Part shown: positions 37,555 through 47,710 of the stretch, one piece after another
Layout of the letters: every line of letters starts with the position of its first letter
Numbering within the stretch: position 1 is the first letter of the stretch
Assembly (NCBI RefSeq): GCF_000144625.1
Contig: NC_014376.1
Span: 868,001-932,000, forward strand
DNA from: [Clostridium] saccharolyticum WM1
Lineage (GTDB): Bacteria; Bacillota; Clostridia; Lachnospirales; Lachnospiraceae
Direction: 5' to 3'
Length of the DNA: 64,000 nt
The notes under the pieces: generated by a model
Databases searched by the model: none
The model's input: only the letters and a program-made list of their open reading frames with translations
What the model was told of the DNA's origin: nothing
Program-made: the position numbers and the translations under genes

Positions 37555-38773
37555 ATGAGCATTCGAATCAGGTTTTCTTTGGAGCCAAAGAAAAAAATTT
37601 TTTCAGGGATTAGCTGGAATTGCCAGTCAGCGGAGAGCATGGCAAAAAAGCTGGCAAAGGAAATGGGATACCATTGTTTCCGGGTAGAAGGTTTTTTGCT
37701 TGTTCAGCTATGCCAGGAAGGCTATATTTGGCTTAAATGGAGCAGGAAAAAGCTTCAGGGGGAGAGCCAGACCAACATTGCCGGTCCCGGCTTCCATGCG
37801 GCGGCCATCAGTTTTCTGGAGCGGCTGGCTAAAGAAGAAAGGCTAAGGCTCAAGGTCGAGGACAGGACCGGGTATTATATAAAAAGGGATTTTCTTGCCA
37901 TGAGACAGAAGTACTTTTACCTGTGGTTTTCTGATCTTATGAAGCTGGTGTCCGGTTGGGGCGAAGATGGGGAATACATGTTTTGCTGGCCTTCGGTTTA
38001 TTATGTACCGGATCGTCAGGTGGGAAAACTGATCACCCATATTCGGTCATTTTCTTTTAACGAGATCAAAGGGATGATACATTCTGGTATAGGCGTTGCA
38101 TTTGCCAGGGATTTTTTTGTTTTACAGGAACAGCGCCATGGTCCTGCTACACCAGTTCTGCTATTACATGCCGTCAGGACGCAGCGGGCAGGATGAAAAG
38201 ATAAACCGGGAGATCATTGAGCTTCTGGAACGGGCGCTTTCCATGGACCGGAAGCTGCCCTTTCCCAAGAAAGAGTATCTGGAGGTGTGCAGCCTTGACG
38301 GGCATATTCCTGTGGATTTAGAAGGAGTGACTTTCCTGCCGGAGGATGTTATGATCGGCTGCAGAAAGCATCTGGTTTACCGGAAGATCGGCAACATGAG
38401 CTTTGGGTTACCGGGAAATTTCCTTTACGACGAATCATATAACGGCAGCATGGATCACTACTATGACGGGGAGGATTATGGGGGCCATGATTATTACGTT
38501 TATGCGGCAGTATTTGAAGGGCGTAAGGCAGAATTTAAAAACCAGTGGTTTGAGCAGGGAAAAGGGCCGGAAATTATGGATTTTGACATAGGAAAGGCCG
38601 TGGCCCGTGCGGCATTCTATGAGCCGGAGGAACGGGATGGGGAAATTCTTTATGGGATGTCGGCACAGGTTCTTTATAAGGAACAGCGCATGAACATCAA
38701 TATAATCAGCAGAAAGCAGGGGGAAAAAGATTGGGCCTTAGGGCTGATTAAAAATATTAAGATTACAGAGTAG
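37555..38773 (+). pseudogene. Hypothetical gene split by a frameshift at a T7 run
   Basis: Two overlapping frames (37555-38196, 213 codons; and the frame open from about 38096 to 38773) look like one protein of about 405 residues. The first frame is protein-like to ...GIGVAFARDFF and then turns odd (HGPATPVLLLHAVRTQRAG). The second becomes protein-like exactly there (YRNSAMVLLHQFCYYMPSGRSGQDEKINREIIELLERAL). The junction is the run of seven T at 38112-38118; six T would join them. It may be a real mutation, slippage or a sequence error. The product has no membrane segments; family unknown. The second frame's ATG at 38096 has no ribosome site. It is followed 9 bases later by the ABC gene. Confidence 0.65.
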
Positions 38774-38781
38774 AGGATAGT

Positions 38782-40560
38782 ATGAAACAGAAAGAGATGA
38801 GAACGGGCACATTGTTAAGACGCTTTGTGCCCTACTATAAAAAATATACCAAAGTTATGGCCATGGATTTATTCTGTGCGTCGCTTACCACCATATGTGA
38901 AATGGTATTGCCTTTGATTCTGCGCTATATCACCAATCAGGGACTTAAGGATTTGACGTCCCTTACGGTACAGATGATCATGGCGATCGGCGCACTTTAT
39001 TTTGGTCTCAGGATCATTGACGGAATGGCCAGCTTTTACATGGCTTACACAGGCCATGTTATGGGCGCCGCCATTGAGACCGATATGAGGCAGGATGCAT
39101 TTGCCCATTTGCAGAAGCTGTCGGATAACTATTTTAACAATACAAAGGTTGGACAGATCATGTCCCGGATCACCAGTGACTTATTTGACGTGACGGAATT
39201 TGCCCACCACTGCCCGGAGGAATTTTTTATTGCCTTCTTAAAGACAGTGGTGTCATTTCTTATACTGGCAGGGATCAATCTTCCTCTGACGCTGATCATC
39301 TTCCTGCTGATTCCGGTTATGGCAGTGTCCTGTACCTACTTTAACCTGCAGGTGAGAAGAGCGTTTAAGCACCAGAGAAACCACATCGGGGAGCTGAATG
39401 CCAGGATCGAGGACAGTCTTTTAGGAAACCGGGTTGTCCGGGCCTTTGCCAATGAAAAGATTGAGATCGAAAAGTTCAACAAGGATAATCTGGAATTTTT
39501 GGAGATCAAAAGAAAAACATATAAATACATGGCCGCTTTCCAGAACACCATTCGTATGTTTGACGGCCTGATGTATGTGGTTGTCATCGTTGCAGGCGGA
39601 ATATTCATGATAAAGGGACTGATTGAGCCGGGAGATCTGGTGGCGTATACCCTGTATGTGACTACGTTGCTTGCTACTATCCGCAGGATCATCGAATTTG
39701 CGGAGCAGTTCCAGAGAGGAATGACCGGAATCGAACGTTTTATGGAGTTAATGGATGCCAGCGTGGATATCTTTGACGAAGAAGGGGCAAAGCCGCTTCA
39801 TGATGTTAAAGGTGAGATTCGGTTTCAAAAGGTATCCTTTGAATACCCGGATGACCATAATCCTGTGCTGACCAACATTGACCTTACGATCAGACCGGGA
39901 GAACGGGTGGCTCTTGTAGGGCCTTCCGGAGGCGGAAAGACCACCTTATGCAACCTAATCCCCCGTTTCTATGATCCCACGGAAGGGGGGATTCTCATAG
40001 ACGGCCAGGACATTAAAAATGTAACCCTGGAGAGCTTAAGAAGCACTGTAGGCGTGGTGCAGCAGGATGTGTACCTGTTTTCAGGAACGGTATTTGAAAA
40101 CATTGAATACGGCCTTCCGGGTGCTTCCAGAGATGATGTGATTCAGGCAGCAAAGCTGGCCGGAGCTCATGAGTTCATTACAGGGCTGAAGGATGGCTAT
40201 GACACCTATGTGGGAGAGCGGGGCGTAAAGCTTTCAGGAGGACAAAAGCAGCGAATCAGCATTGCCAGGGTATTCCTTAAAAATCCCCAGGTGCTGATCC
40301 TTGACGAAGCCACCTCTGCTCTTGACAACGAGAGCGAGCATCTGGTTTCCCAGTCACTGGACCGGCTGGCAGTCGGCCGCACCACACTGACCATTGCCCA
40401 CCGCCTTACTACCATCCAGAATGCGGACCGGATACTGGTGCTTTCTGACAGCAATATTGTGGAAGAAGGAAATCATGAGGAACTGCTTTTAAAGCGGGGA
40501 TTGTATTATCAGCTTTATACATCTGCAGGTGAGGATGAGCCGTCTGCCCTGACAGTGTAG
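38782..40560 (+). CDS. ABC exporter, fused permease-ATPase (MsbA/BmrA type)
   Basis: A 592-residue half-transporter: six membrane segments in residues 20-310, then an ATPase domain with Walker A GPSGGGKTT near 382, Q-loop VVQQD, signature LSGGQKQRISIARV near 487, Walker B VLILDEATSALD near 510 and H-loop IAHRL near 543. Such proteins act as dimers to export lipids, peptides or drugs. The single gene suggests a homodimer. AGAGTAGAGG precedes the ATG. Substrate unknown. Confidence 0.93.
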   Translation: MKQKEMRTGTLLRRFVPYYKKYTKVMAMDLFCASLTTICEMVLPLILRYITNQGLKDLTSLTVQMIMAIGALYFGLRIIDGMASFYMAYTGHVMGAAIETDMRQDAFAHLQKLSDNYFNNTKVGQIMSRITSDLFDVTEFAHHCPEEFFIAFLKTVVSFLILAGINLPLTLIIFLLIPVMAVSCTYFNLQVRRAFKHQRNHIGELNARIEDSLLGNRVVRAFANEKIEIEKFNKDNLEFLEIKRKTYKYMAAFQNTIRMFDGLMYVVVIVAGGIFMIKGLIEPGDLVAYTLYVTTLLATIRRIIEFAEQFQRGMTGIERFMELMDASVDIFDEEGAKPLHDVKGEIRFQKVSFEYPDDHNPVLTNIDLTIRPGERVALVGPSGGGKTTLCNLIPRFYDPTEGGILIDGQDIKNVTLESLRSTVGVVQQDVYLFSGTVFENIEYGLPGASRDDVIQAAKLAGAHEFITGLKDGYDTYVGERGVKLSGGQKQRISIARVFLKNPQVLILDEATSALDNESEHLVSQSLDRLAVGRTTLTIAHRLTTIQNADRILVLSDSNIVEEGNHEELLLKRGLYYQLYTSAGEDEPSALTV

Positions 40561-40714
40561 TCATTTGCTCTCAGCTTGCCGAAGGGAATTTGTCCCAAAG
40601 CAGGCTTTGAGCGATTTGACCCTTGCAGCATGGCCGGATGCAGGAGCGGAAACATTCCTGGGTTGGCTCATTGCTTTCGAAGTCAGACAGCCCTAGCAAT
40701 AAAGGAGAACGGAA

Positions 40715-41581
40715 ATGAAAGTAGCGATAGTAACAGACAGCAACAGCGGAATCACTCAGAGGCAGGGAGAGGAAGCCGGGATTTTTGTAGTGCCCATGCC
40801 CTTTATGATGGCTGGGGAAACATTTTATGAGGATATCAGTCTGACACAGAAGGACTTTTACGAAAAGCTGGAGGAAGGTGTGGATATTTCCACTTCTCAG
40901 CCGTCTCCTGCCGATCTTCTGGACCTATGGAACAGGCTTTTGGAGGAATATGAGGAAATTGTGCATATTCCCATGTCCAGTGGTTTAAGCAGTGCCTGCC
41001 AGACGGCCCTTATGCTGGCAGATGATTATGAGGGAAAGGTATATGTGGTCAACAACCAGAGGATTTCAGTGACTCAAAGACAGTCGGTTCTGGAGGCCAG
41101 GAAAATGGCGGATACGGGAATGACTGCTGCTGCCATTAAGGAGAAGCTGGAAGAGACGAAGATGGATTCTACTATTTACATTACCCTGGATACCCTGGAA
41201 TATTTAAAAAGGGGCGGAAGGATCACGCCGGCAGCAGCACTTTTAGGGACCTTTCTAAGAATCAAGCCGGTTCTCACCATTCAGGGGGAGAAGCTGGATG
41301 CTTTTGCCAAGGCAAGAACCATGAAGCAGGCCAAAGCCATGATGATCACGGCTGCGAAAAAGGATATGGAGGAGCGCTTCGGTGATCCGGAAGGAATCCG
41401 TACCGGCATTGCCATCGCCCATACCAACAATGAAGCGGCTGCCATGGAATTTAAAAAGGAGCTGGAGGAGATTTTTCCAAAGACAGGAGAAATCTACGTA
41501 GACAACCTTTCTTTAAGCGTATCCTGCCACATCGGGCCGGGAGCGCTGGCAATCGCATGCACCAAAAGGCTGGATGTATGA
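40715..41581 (+). CDS. DegV family fatty-acid-binding protein
   Basis: A 288-residue DegV (FakB-like) protein that binds a fatty acid, usually presenting it to the kinase FakA. Seen: KVAIVTDSNSGITQ at the start, TSQPSPADLLD with the TSxPS motif near residue 58, IPMSSGLSSACQTA near 87 and the C-terminal SCHIGPGALAIA. AAAGGAG precedes the ATG. The 154 bases before it show no gene or clear signal. Confidence 0.93.
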   Translation: MKVAIVTDSNSGITQRQGEEAGIFVVPMPFMMAGETFYEDISLTQKDFYEKLEEGVDISTSQPSPADLLDLWNRLLEEYEEIVHIPMSSGLSSACQTALMLADDYEGKVYVVNNQRISVTQRQSVLEARKMADTGMTAAAIKEKLEETKMDSTIYITLDTLEYLKRGGRITPAAALLGTFLRIKPVLTIQGEKLDAFAKARTMKQAKAMMITAAKKDMEERFGDPEGIRTGIAIAHTNNEAAAMEFKKELEEIFPKTGEIYVDNLSLSVSCHIGPGALAIACTKRLDV

Positions 41582-41608
41582 CGGGGATAAAGTTGGAGGT
41601 GGGCGGTC

Positions 41609-43051
41609 ATGTTCCAGATAAAGATTTTTAATCAGAAACATGCCATGAGCCTGCGGGTAACCCTGATCATTGTCTTTCTGTTGGTGGGATGCATCCCCGT
41701 AATGATCCAGAATTCAGTTATGCTGGGGGCTTACCGGCAGAATCTCATTGATAACAGGATGCAGGAAATTCAAAACCAGTGCTGGATCCTAAGCAACAAG
41801 ATGACGAGGATCGGATATTTGACCATGGAGCCAAGGGACCCGCTTTTGGACAATGAAATGTCTGTCAAGGCAGACATGTTCAATGGACGGATCGTGGTAG
41901 TGAACCGGAATTTCAGGATTATCAGCGATACCTTCTCCCTTTCTGTGGGCAAGCTTAACGTATCTGAGGAGGTCATCCGGTGCTTTGACGGAGAAAACAG
42001 CAGCAAGTATAATTCTGAAAAGCATTATTCGGCTCTGACCATCCCTATTTATTCCAACAGCCAGGAAAAGGAGATTGCAGGCGTCATGATTGTGACGGCA
42101 TCTACGGAGGACCTGCTGAACCGGATTTCCATTGTATCGGAAAAGGGAGCATTTCTTCAGCTAATGATTTTCTCTGTTCTGGCCATATTTGTGGTTCTCC
42201 TTGTGAAGCTTTTGATAAAGCCCTTCCGGGAACTGCAGCGGATGTTAAACCGGGCGGCAGAAGGAGAGATGGATGAGGAAGTCAGTTCCTATGCTTATAA
42301 AGAAACCATGCAGATTACGGAAACTATTAACATGACCTTAAAGAAGCTAAAGGCGGTGGATCAGTCCAGGGAGGAGTTTGTGTCCAATGTGTCCCATGAA
42401 CTGAAAACCCCTATAACGTCCATCCGGGTTCTGGCCGATTCCCTTATGGGAATGGAGGATGTTCCGGAAGAGCTTTACCGGGAGTTTTTAAGTGACATAT
42501 CCGATGAAATCGAGCGGGAAAGCAAGATCATTGATGACCTGCTGTCTCTGGTCCGCATGGACAAGATTTCCGGAGGAAATTTAAATATTGCCCAGGTAAA
42601 TATTAACGGACTCATGGAGCTGATCTTAAAGAGGCTGCGCCCAATTGCCGGAAAGCGCAATGTGGAGCTGACGTTTGAAAGCATCAGGGAGGTCACTGCC
42701 GATGTGGATGAGATGAAGCTGTCCCTGGCATTAAGCAATCTGGTGGAGAATGCCATCAAGTACAATGTGGAAGGCGGCTGGGTCCGGGTAACTCTTGATG
42801 CTGACCATAAGTTTTTTTACGTAAAGGTAGCTGATTCTGGAATCGGGATTTCGGAAGAGTTTCAGGAGCATGTATTTGAACGGTTCTACCGGGTGGATAA
42901 AGCCAGATCCAGAGAAACAGGAGGCACAGGCCTTGGTCTTTCTATTACTAAAAAGATAGTGCTGATGCACCAGGGTGCATTGAAGCTTCAAAGCAAGGAG
43001 GGGGAGGGAGCCACATTTACCGTACGAATTCCTCTCACTTATATTTCTTAG
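41609..43051 (+). CDS. Membrane sensor histidine kinase with HAMP domain
   Basis: A 480-residue kinase: a membrane segment at about 15-36, an extracytoplasmic sensor domain to about 185, a second segment at 186-206, HAMP (about 207-258), HisKA with SNVSHELKTPITS near 268 (phospho-His), and the ATPase boxes NLVENAIKY, DSGIGI and GGTGLGLSI. It belongs to the PhoR/ResE/WalK class. No response regulator is adjacent in the window, so its partner is unknown. It lies 17 bases before the GerMN lipoprotein gene, its likely operon mate. Confidence 0.93.
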   Translation: MFQIKIFNQKHAMSLRVTLIIVFLLVGCIPVMIQNSVMLGAYRQNLIDNRMQEIQNQCWILSNKMTRIGYLTMEPRDPLLDNEMSVKADMFNGRIVVVNRNFRIISDTFSLSVGKLNVSEEVIRCFDGENSSKYNSEKHYSALTIPIYSNSQEKEIAGVMIVTASTEDLLNRISIVSEKGAFLQLMIFSVLAIFVVLLVKLLIKPFRELQRMLNRAAEGEMDEEVSSYAYKETMQITETINMTLKKLKAVDQSREEFVSNVSHELKTPITSIRVLADSLMGMEDVPEELYREFLSDISDEIERESKIIDDLLSLVRMDKISGGNLNIAQVNINGLMELILKRLRPIAGKRNVELTFESIREVTADVDEMKLSLALSNLVENAIKYNVEGGWVRVTLDADHKFFYVKVADSGIGISEEFQEHVFERFYRVDKARSRETGGTGLGLSITKKIVLMHQGALKLQSKEGEGATFTVRIPLTYIS

Positions 43052-43068
43052 AAACAGGAGGCGATTAG

Positions 43069-44061
43069 ATGAAACGCCTGATGAAGCGGCTGAAGGCTGT
43101 TCTGCTCTTAGCGTGTGCCCTATGCCTGGCCGGCTGTGGTAAAAAAGAAGGAGAGGGAACAGAAACCATTGATGAGGTTTATCAGATTTATTATTTAAAT
43201 TCTGCCATGACGAAGATGGAACCACAGGAGTATCAAATGCCCAGGAAGCCGGAGGGGGACTTGGAAGAGCTGACAGACTGGAGGATCCGGAATCTTATGG
43301 AACAGCTTCGGACCGTTCCTAAGGACCTGGACCGGCAGGCTGCGGTTCCGGATAAGGTGGGCTTTGACCGGTATAAGCTGGAGGATACGGTTCTTTATCT
43401 TTATTTTGATAACAATTACGCCATGATGAACGGAACCAGGGAGATCTTATGCAGGGCTTCCCTGGTAAGAACGCTGACCCAGGTGAAAGGAGTGGATTAT
43501 GTTGCGGTATATACAGCGGAACAGCCCCTCATGGACAGCTCAGGAAGTCCGGTAGGCCCTATGGCCAACTCAGACTTTATTGACAACATCAGCAACGTCA
43601 ACTCTTATGAGAAGACGGAGCTTCCTTTGTATTTTGCCGATGATACCGGGGAGAAGCTGGTCAAGGAAACCAGGGAAGTGGTGCATAACGTAAACACATC
43701 TCTGGAAAAGCTGGTTATAGAGCAGCTGATCGCAGGACCTGGCAGGCCGGGGATGAATCCCACCCTTCCCAAGGATACAAAGCTTCTTAATGTGTCGGTC
43801 AATGAAAATATTTGTTATATTAATTTTGATTCCGCATTTCTTAACAACACCCTGGAGGTAAAGGAATACATTCCCATTTATTCCATTGTAAATTCCCTGG
43901 CTGCGGCCTCCTCCATCAATAAGGTGCAGATCACGGTAAATGGTTCCCAGGAAGTCATGTTTAGGGATTCTATTTCCTTAAACCAGCTTTTTGAACGCAA
44001 CCTGGATTACAATGCGGAGAATGAAGAAGCATCCAATGAAATAGGAGGAACAGAACAATAA
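43069..44061 (+). CDS. GerMN-domain lipoprotein
   Basis: A 330-residue lipoprotein (LCLAGC, lipid Cys near residue 23) with two GerMN-type domains. The first (about 70-150, LYLYFDNNYAMMNG..REILCRASLVRTLTQVKGVDYVAVY) is diverged. The second (about 185-305, LYFADDTGEKLV...LEKLVIEQLIAGP...INFDSAF) is canonical. GerM-like proteins act in spore formation and germination or bind the cell wall. Probably co-transcribed with the kinase. Its stop TAA overlaps the proposed ATA start of comEC. Confidence 0.88.
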   Translation: MKRLMKRLKAVLLLACALCLAGCGKKEGEGTETIDEVYQIYYLNSAMTKMEPQEYQMPRKPEGDLEELTDWRIRNLMEQLRTVPKDLDRQAAVPDKVGFDRYKLEDTVLYLYFDNNYAMMNGTREILCRASLVRTLTQVKGVDYVAVYTAEQPLMDSSGSPVGPMANSDFIDNISNVNSYEKTELPLYFADDTGEKLVKETREVVHNVNTSLEKLVIEQLIAGPGRPGMNPTLPKDTKLLNVSVNENICYINFDSAFLNNTLEVKEYIPIYSIVNSLAAASSINKVQITVNGSQEVMFRDSISLNQLFERNLDYNAENEEASNEIGGTEQ

Positions 44062-46571
44062 AACGACCATTATGTCTGATCGCAGGGGGATTTGTACTTG
44101 GAGAGGCTGCCGCTTTGCTGGTTATGACATCCTGGCTTTTGATTCCGGCTTTCCTAGCTGCCGGGATTGTTCTTTATGGTTATTGGAGAGGCAGAAACCG
44201 GCTTTGGGTTCTTTTGCCTCTTCTTTTTTTGTACCTGGGTGCAGCCTGGGCAGGATATGACAAAGGAAGATGGAGGGAACGGGAAGAAAAGACAGAACGC
44301 ATGTTAGGAAACTATGTGGAGGTTCAGGGAAAGGTGGCTGCTCTGGAAGAGGAACATGGAGCTCTGAGGATCACCTTAAAGGGAAATCAGGTGTGGGAAT
44401 ACGGGAACGGAGGAAGGACGGAGGCCTCTCCGATTCAACTTCCCGGCCTTCTTGTGACAATGAAGACTTCTCTACCGATGAAAAAAGTAACTTTGCGTCT
44501 GGGACAGACAGTAAGGATCAGAGGAGAAATTCAGCCTTTTTCCCAGGCCAGAAATCCGGGGGAATTTGATTCCAAAGCCTATTATCAGGCTCAGGGACTG
44601 GATTGCAGACTTTTAGGAGAGGAACTTGTGATGATTGATCCCCATCAGGCTCCTGTTGCCCAGAGACTCCACCTCATCAGGGAATGGGGAAAAGAGATCC
44701 TTTACCGGTACGGGGAAGAGGAGGATGCCGGAATTTTTACGGCGGCGGTGCTAGGAGATAAACGGGGGGTTTCCAAGGAAATAAAAACTCTGTATCAGAA
44801 AAACGGGATCGCTCACCTTCTGGCCATCAGCGGCCTTCACATGTCCTTTGTAGGGATATTCCTATACCGGATCCTTAGAAAAGCCGGGCTTGGTTACGGG
44901 GGGTCCGGTCTGGCCGGTATGGTTCTGATCTTCCTCTACGGACTTTTAACCGGGGGAGGTCCTTCGGTCATGAGAGCAGCTATGATGATGAGTACGGGAT
45001 TTTTGGCCTCCTATCTTGGAAGAACGTATGATTTATTGTCCTCTGCCTCTCTGGCACTACTTTTTTTGGCCTTTCAATCGCCCCTTCTGATTACCCAGGG
45101 CGGGTTCCAGCTATCCTTTGGGGCTGTTTTTGCCATAGGATGGGTGAGTCCTGTGATTGCAGACTGGATCGGGAAAGAAAAGCCTCTCGCCGCTGCTGTT
45201 TCCGCCTCCTTTGCCATACAGGTGGTCACCATGCCGGTTCTGCTCTATCATTTTTACCAAATCCCACTTTATAGTATTTTTCTGAATCTTCTTGTGATTC
45301 CCCTGATGGGGGGCGTGCTCTGTTCCGGGTTCGGTACGATTATCCTTGGTAGTTTAAGCCCAGTCATGGGAGTATTTGCAGCTGGAACGGGACACTATAT
45401 TCTGGCTTTGTACGAGTTCCTTTGCCGGAAGGTGGCCGCACTTCCCGGTGATAGCCTGACGACTGGAAGGCCGGGGGCGGCGCGGATGACGGCATATGGC
45501 CTGCTGCTGATGGTTGGACTGGTGTCTTTGACATTGACAGGAAAGAACCAGGGAGAGGCTGATGGGGAAGAGGGTGCGGAAACAGCAAAAGAAGAGGGGA
45601 ATGGAACGAAAAGGGAAAAGAAAAAAGAAAAGGAAAAGAAGCAGAGACAGAAACAGAAACAGGGATTACGGGGGAGTTCTTATCTTGGTAAATTGCTTAT
45701 TCTATTCGCAATGTATTGCCTATGCATACTTTTCTTCCGGCCGGATCCGGTCCATGGGCTGGAAGCCCTGTTCCTTGATGTTGGACAGGGGGATGGCATT
45801 TTGCTGCGGACGGAGAGGTATGCGGTACTGGTGGATGGGGGAAGTTCTTCAAAAAAGTCTTTGGGTGAATATACTCTTGAACCGTGCTTAAAGAGCCTGG
45901 GAGTTTCCGTGATCCATTACGCATTTATCAGCCACGGGGATCTGGATCATTTAAGCGGGGTAGAATATCTTCTGGACTCCTGTGACGACATAAGGATAGA
46001 AAACCTCATGCTTCCTTATCATGGGAGAGAGGATAAGTCCCTGATCAGGATGGCTGATCTTGCCAAAAAGCGGGGGACAAAGGTGCGGTACTTGGCCGGG
46101 GGTGAGAGAATCCAGGTTGGAAGGCTTGGGATTGCCTGCCTTTACCCTAACATATGGGATGTGCCGGAGAACACCAATGAGGAATCAGAGGTGCTTAAGA
46201 TGGATTACGGAAACTGTCATATGTTGTTTACCGGTGATATGGGTGAGGCGGGAGAGGAAAGGCTTCTTCAACGGCCCATGGAAACCAGACTGTTAGGGGA
46301 GGTCAATGTGTTGAAAACTGCACATCACGGCTCCAGATATTCTTCCAGTCAGGCATTTCTGAATGCAATAAAGCCCCGATGGGCCGTTATATCCTACGGT
46401 GAGGGAAACTCCTATGGCCATCCTCACGAAGAGGTATTGGAACGTCTGGAGAATCAGAAGACAGAAGTTTTAAAAACCGGAGTGAGCGGGGCCGTTAAGA
46501 TGTGGACGGATGGGGAAATGGTCCGGTTTACAAGTTTCATTGACGGAGATGGATTCTCCCGGTATAATTAA
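44058..46571 (+). CDS. comEC: DNA internalisation protein ComEC/Rec2, apparent ATA start
   Basis: Membrane channel for single-stranded DNA uptake. It has an N-terminal OB-type region (DUF4131), a Competence domain with about nine membrane segments (from TAAVLGDKRGVSKEIKTLYQKNGIAHLLAISGLHMSF) and a C-terminal metallo-beta-lactamase domain (ALFLDVGQGDGILLR, SHGDLDHLSG, TAHHGSRYSSS). From ATG 44115 it is 818 residues and lacks the first membrane helix. The frame is open upstream and reads KRPLCLIAGGFVLGEAAALLV from 44061, preceded by ATA (44058) with AGGAGG 9 bases before, so an ATA start (837 residues) is likely. A Lys/Glu-rich insert (codons near 45540-45675) separates the membrane and lactamase parts. 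Confidence 0.9.
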   Translation: MKRPLCLIAGGFVLGEAAALLVMTSWLLIPAFLAAGIVLYGYWRGRNRLWVLLPLLFLYLGAAWAGYDKGRWREREEKTERMLGNYVEVQGKVAALEEEHGALRITLKGNQVWEYGNGGRTEASPIQLPGLLVTMKTSLPMKKVTLRLGQTVRIRGEIQPFSQARNPGEFDSKAYYQAQGLDCRLLGEELVMIDPHQAPVAQRLHLIREWGKEILYRYGEEEDAGIFTAAVLGDKRGVSKEIKTLYQKNGIAHLLAISGLHMSFVGIFLYRILRKAGLGYGGSGLAGMVLIFLYGLLTGGGPSVMRAAMMMSTGFLASYLGRTYDLLSSASLALLFLAFQSPLLITQGGFQLSFGAVFAIGWVSPVIADWIGKEKPLAAAVSASFAIQVVTMPVLLYHFYQIPLYSIFLNLLVIPLMGGVLCSGFGTIILGSLSPVMGVFAAGTGHYILALYEFLCRKVAALPGDSLTTGRPGAARMTAYGLLLMVGLVSLTLTGKNQGEADGEEGAETAKEEGNGTKREKKKEKEKKQRQKQKQGLRGSSYLGKLLILFAMYCLCILFFRPDPVHGLEALFLDVGQGDGILLRTERYAVLVDGGSSSKKSLGEYTLEPCLKSLGVSVIHYAFISHGDLDHLSGVEYLLDSCDDIRIENLMLPYHGREDKSLIRMADLAKKRGTKVRYLAGGERIQVGRLGIACLYPNIWDVPENTNEESEVLKMDYGNCHMLFTGDMGEAGEERLLQRPMETRLLGEVNVLKTAHHGSRYSSSQAFLNAIKPRWAVISYGEGNSYGHPHEEVLERLENQKTEVLKTGVSGAVKMWTDGEMVRFTSFIDGDGFSRYN

Positions 46572-46577
46572 GTAGAA

Positions 46578-46616
46578 GTAAGGTTGAAGGAGATTATCTA
46601 TCAGCCTTACATTTTT
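46578..46616 (+). terminator. Terminator after comEC
   Basis: GTAAGGTTGA pairs with TCAGCCTTAC (10 bp, one G-T) and is followed by ATTTTT. Confidence 0.8.
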
Positions 46617-46659
46617 CAGAAAGCTGGATATATAAGCTAGAAATGAGAGGAAGAACACC

Positions 46660-47631
46660 ATGCAGACGCTGACCCAGGATATGAAAAATCACAGCTTCAA
46701 GCCGGTCTATCTTCTTTATGGAGAGGAAGCATTTTTAAAGAACAGCTATAAAAATCAAATGAAAGCGGCTGTCACTGCAGGTGATACCATGAACTTCAAC
46801 CAGTTTGAAGGAAAGGGGATCGATGTGCGTGAAATTATCAGTCTTGGGGATACTATGCCTTTTTTTGCGGAAAAGCGACTGATCCTTGTGGAAAACAGCG
46901 GTTTTTTTAAGTCAGCTTCGGAGGAAATGGCCTCTTATCTGTCCCAGATCCCTGACACGACCTGCCTGATCTTTGTGGAATCAGAGGTGGATAAAAGGAG
47001 CAAAATGTTTAAGAAGGTAAAGGAACTGGGGTATGCGGCTGAAATGGAGCGCCAGGACATGGCCCAGCTTTCCAGATGGGCGGGAACTTTGCTTTCCAGA
47101 GAGGGAAAGAAGATTACAGGCCATACCATGGAACTGTTTCTCAACATGACCGGAGATGATATGGAGAATATCCGCATGGAGCTGGAAAAGCTCATAAGCT
47201 ACACTTTGGGTCGGGAAATCATTACGGATGAGGATGTGGAGACGATCTGTACGGTTCGGACCACCAATAAGATTTTTGACATGGTAGCGGCAATCGTGAA
47301 CCGGCAGACAAAGAAGGCCATGGACCTTTATGAAGACCTGCTCACCTTAAAGGAACCACCCATGAGGATCCTGTTTCTTATTGCCAGGCAGTTCAACCAG
47401 CTATTACAGGTAAAGGAGCTGATGGGAAAAGGAATGGATAAGGGCGGTATTTCCTCAAAGCTTAAAATCCCCCCCTTTGCGGCGGGGAAGATTATGCCCC
47501 AGGCAAGAACCTTTTCCAGGGAACAGATCCTGTCTTATGTAAATCTATGTGTGGAAGCGGAGGAAGCTGTGAAGACTGGAAGACTCAATGACAGAATGGC
47601 GGTGGAATTGCTGCTGACACAAAAGTATTAA
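46660..47631 (+). CDS. holA: DNA polymerase III subunit delta
   Basis: HolA opens the beta clamp within the clamp loader. 323 residues with the family start (FKPVYLLYGEEAFLKNSYKNQMK), FFAEKRLILVENSGFF near 68, the IFDMVAAIVNRQTKKAMDLYEDLL region near 210 and a collar domain at the C-terminus. GAGAGGAAG precedes the ATG. In many clostridia rpsT follows holA; here the phage-tail locus follows. Confidence 0.95.
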   Translation: MQTLTQDMKNHSFKPVYLLYGEEAFLKNSYKNQMKAAVTAGDTMNFNQFEGKGIDVREIISLGDTMPFFAEKRLILVENSGFFKSASEEMASYLSQIPDTTCLIFVESEVDKRSKMFKKVKELGYAAEMERQDMAQLSRWAGTLLSREGKKITGHTMELFLNMTGDDMENIRMELEKLISYTLGREIITDEDVETICTVRTTNKIFDMVAAIVNRQTKKAMDLYEDLLTLKEPPMRILFLIARQFNQLLQVKELMGKGMDKGGISSKLKIPPFAAGKIMPQARTFSREQILSYVNLCVEAEEAVKTGRLNDRMAVELLLTQKY

Positions 47632-47679
47632 GCTTTTATTTGGTATCAGGTTTTCCGGTATGACTAATAAAATGTTAAG

Positions 47680-47710
47680 AAAAGCAGATTCCTGGTAACC
47701 TGCTTTTCCG
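47680..47710 (+). terminator. Terminator after holA
   Basis: AAAGCAGATT and AACCTGCTTT form a stem with a short loop, followed by TCCGTTT. Confidence 0.6.
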
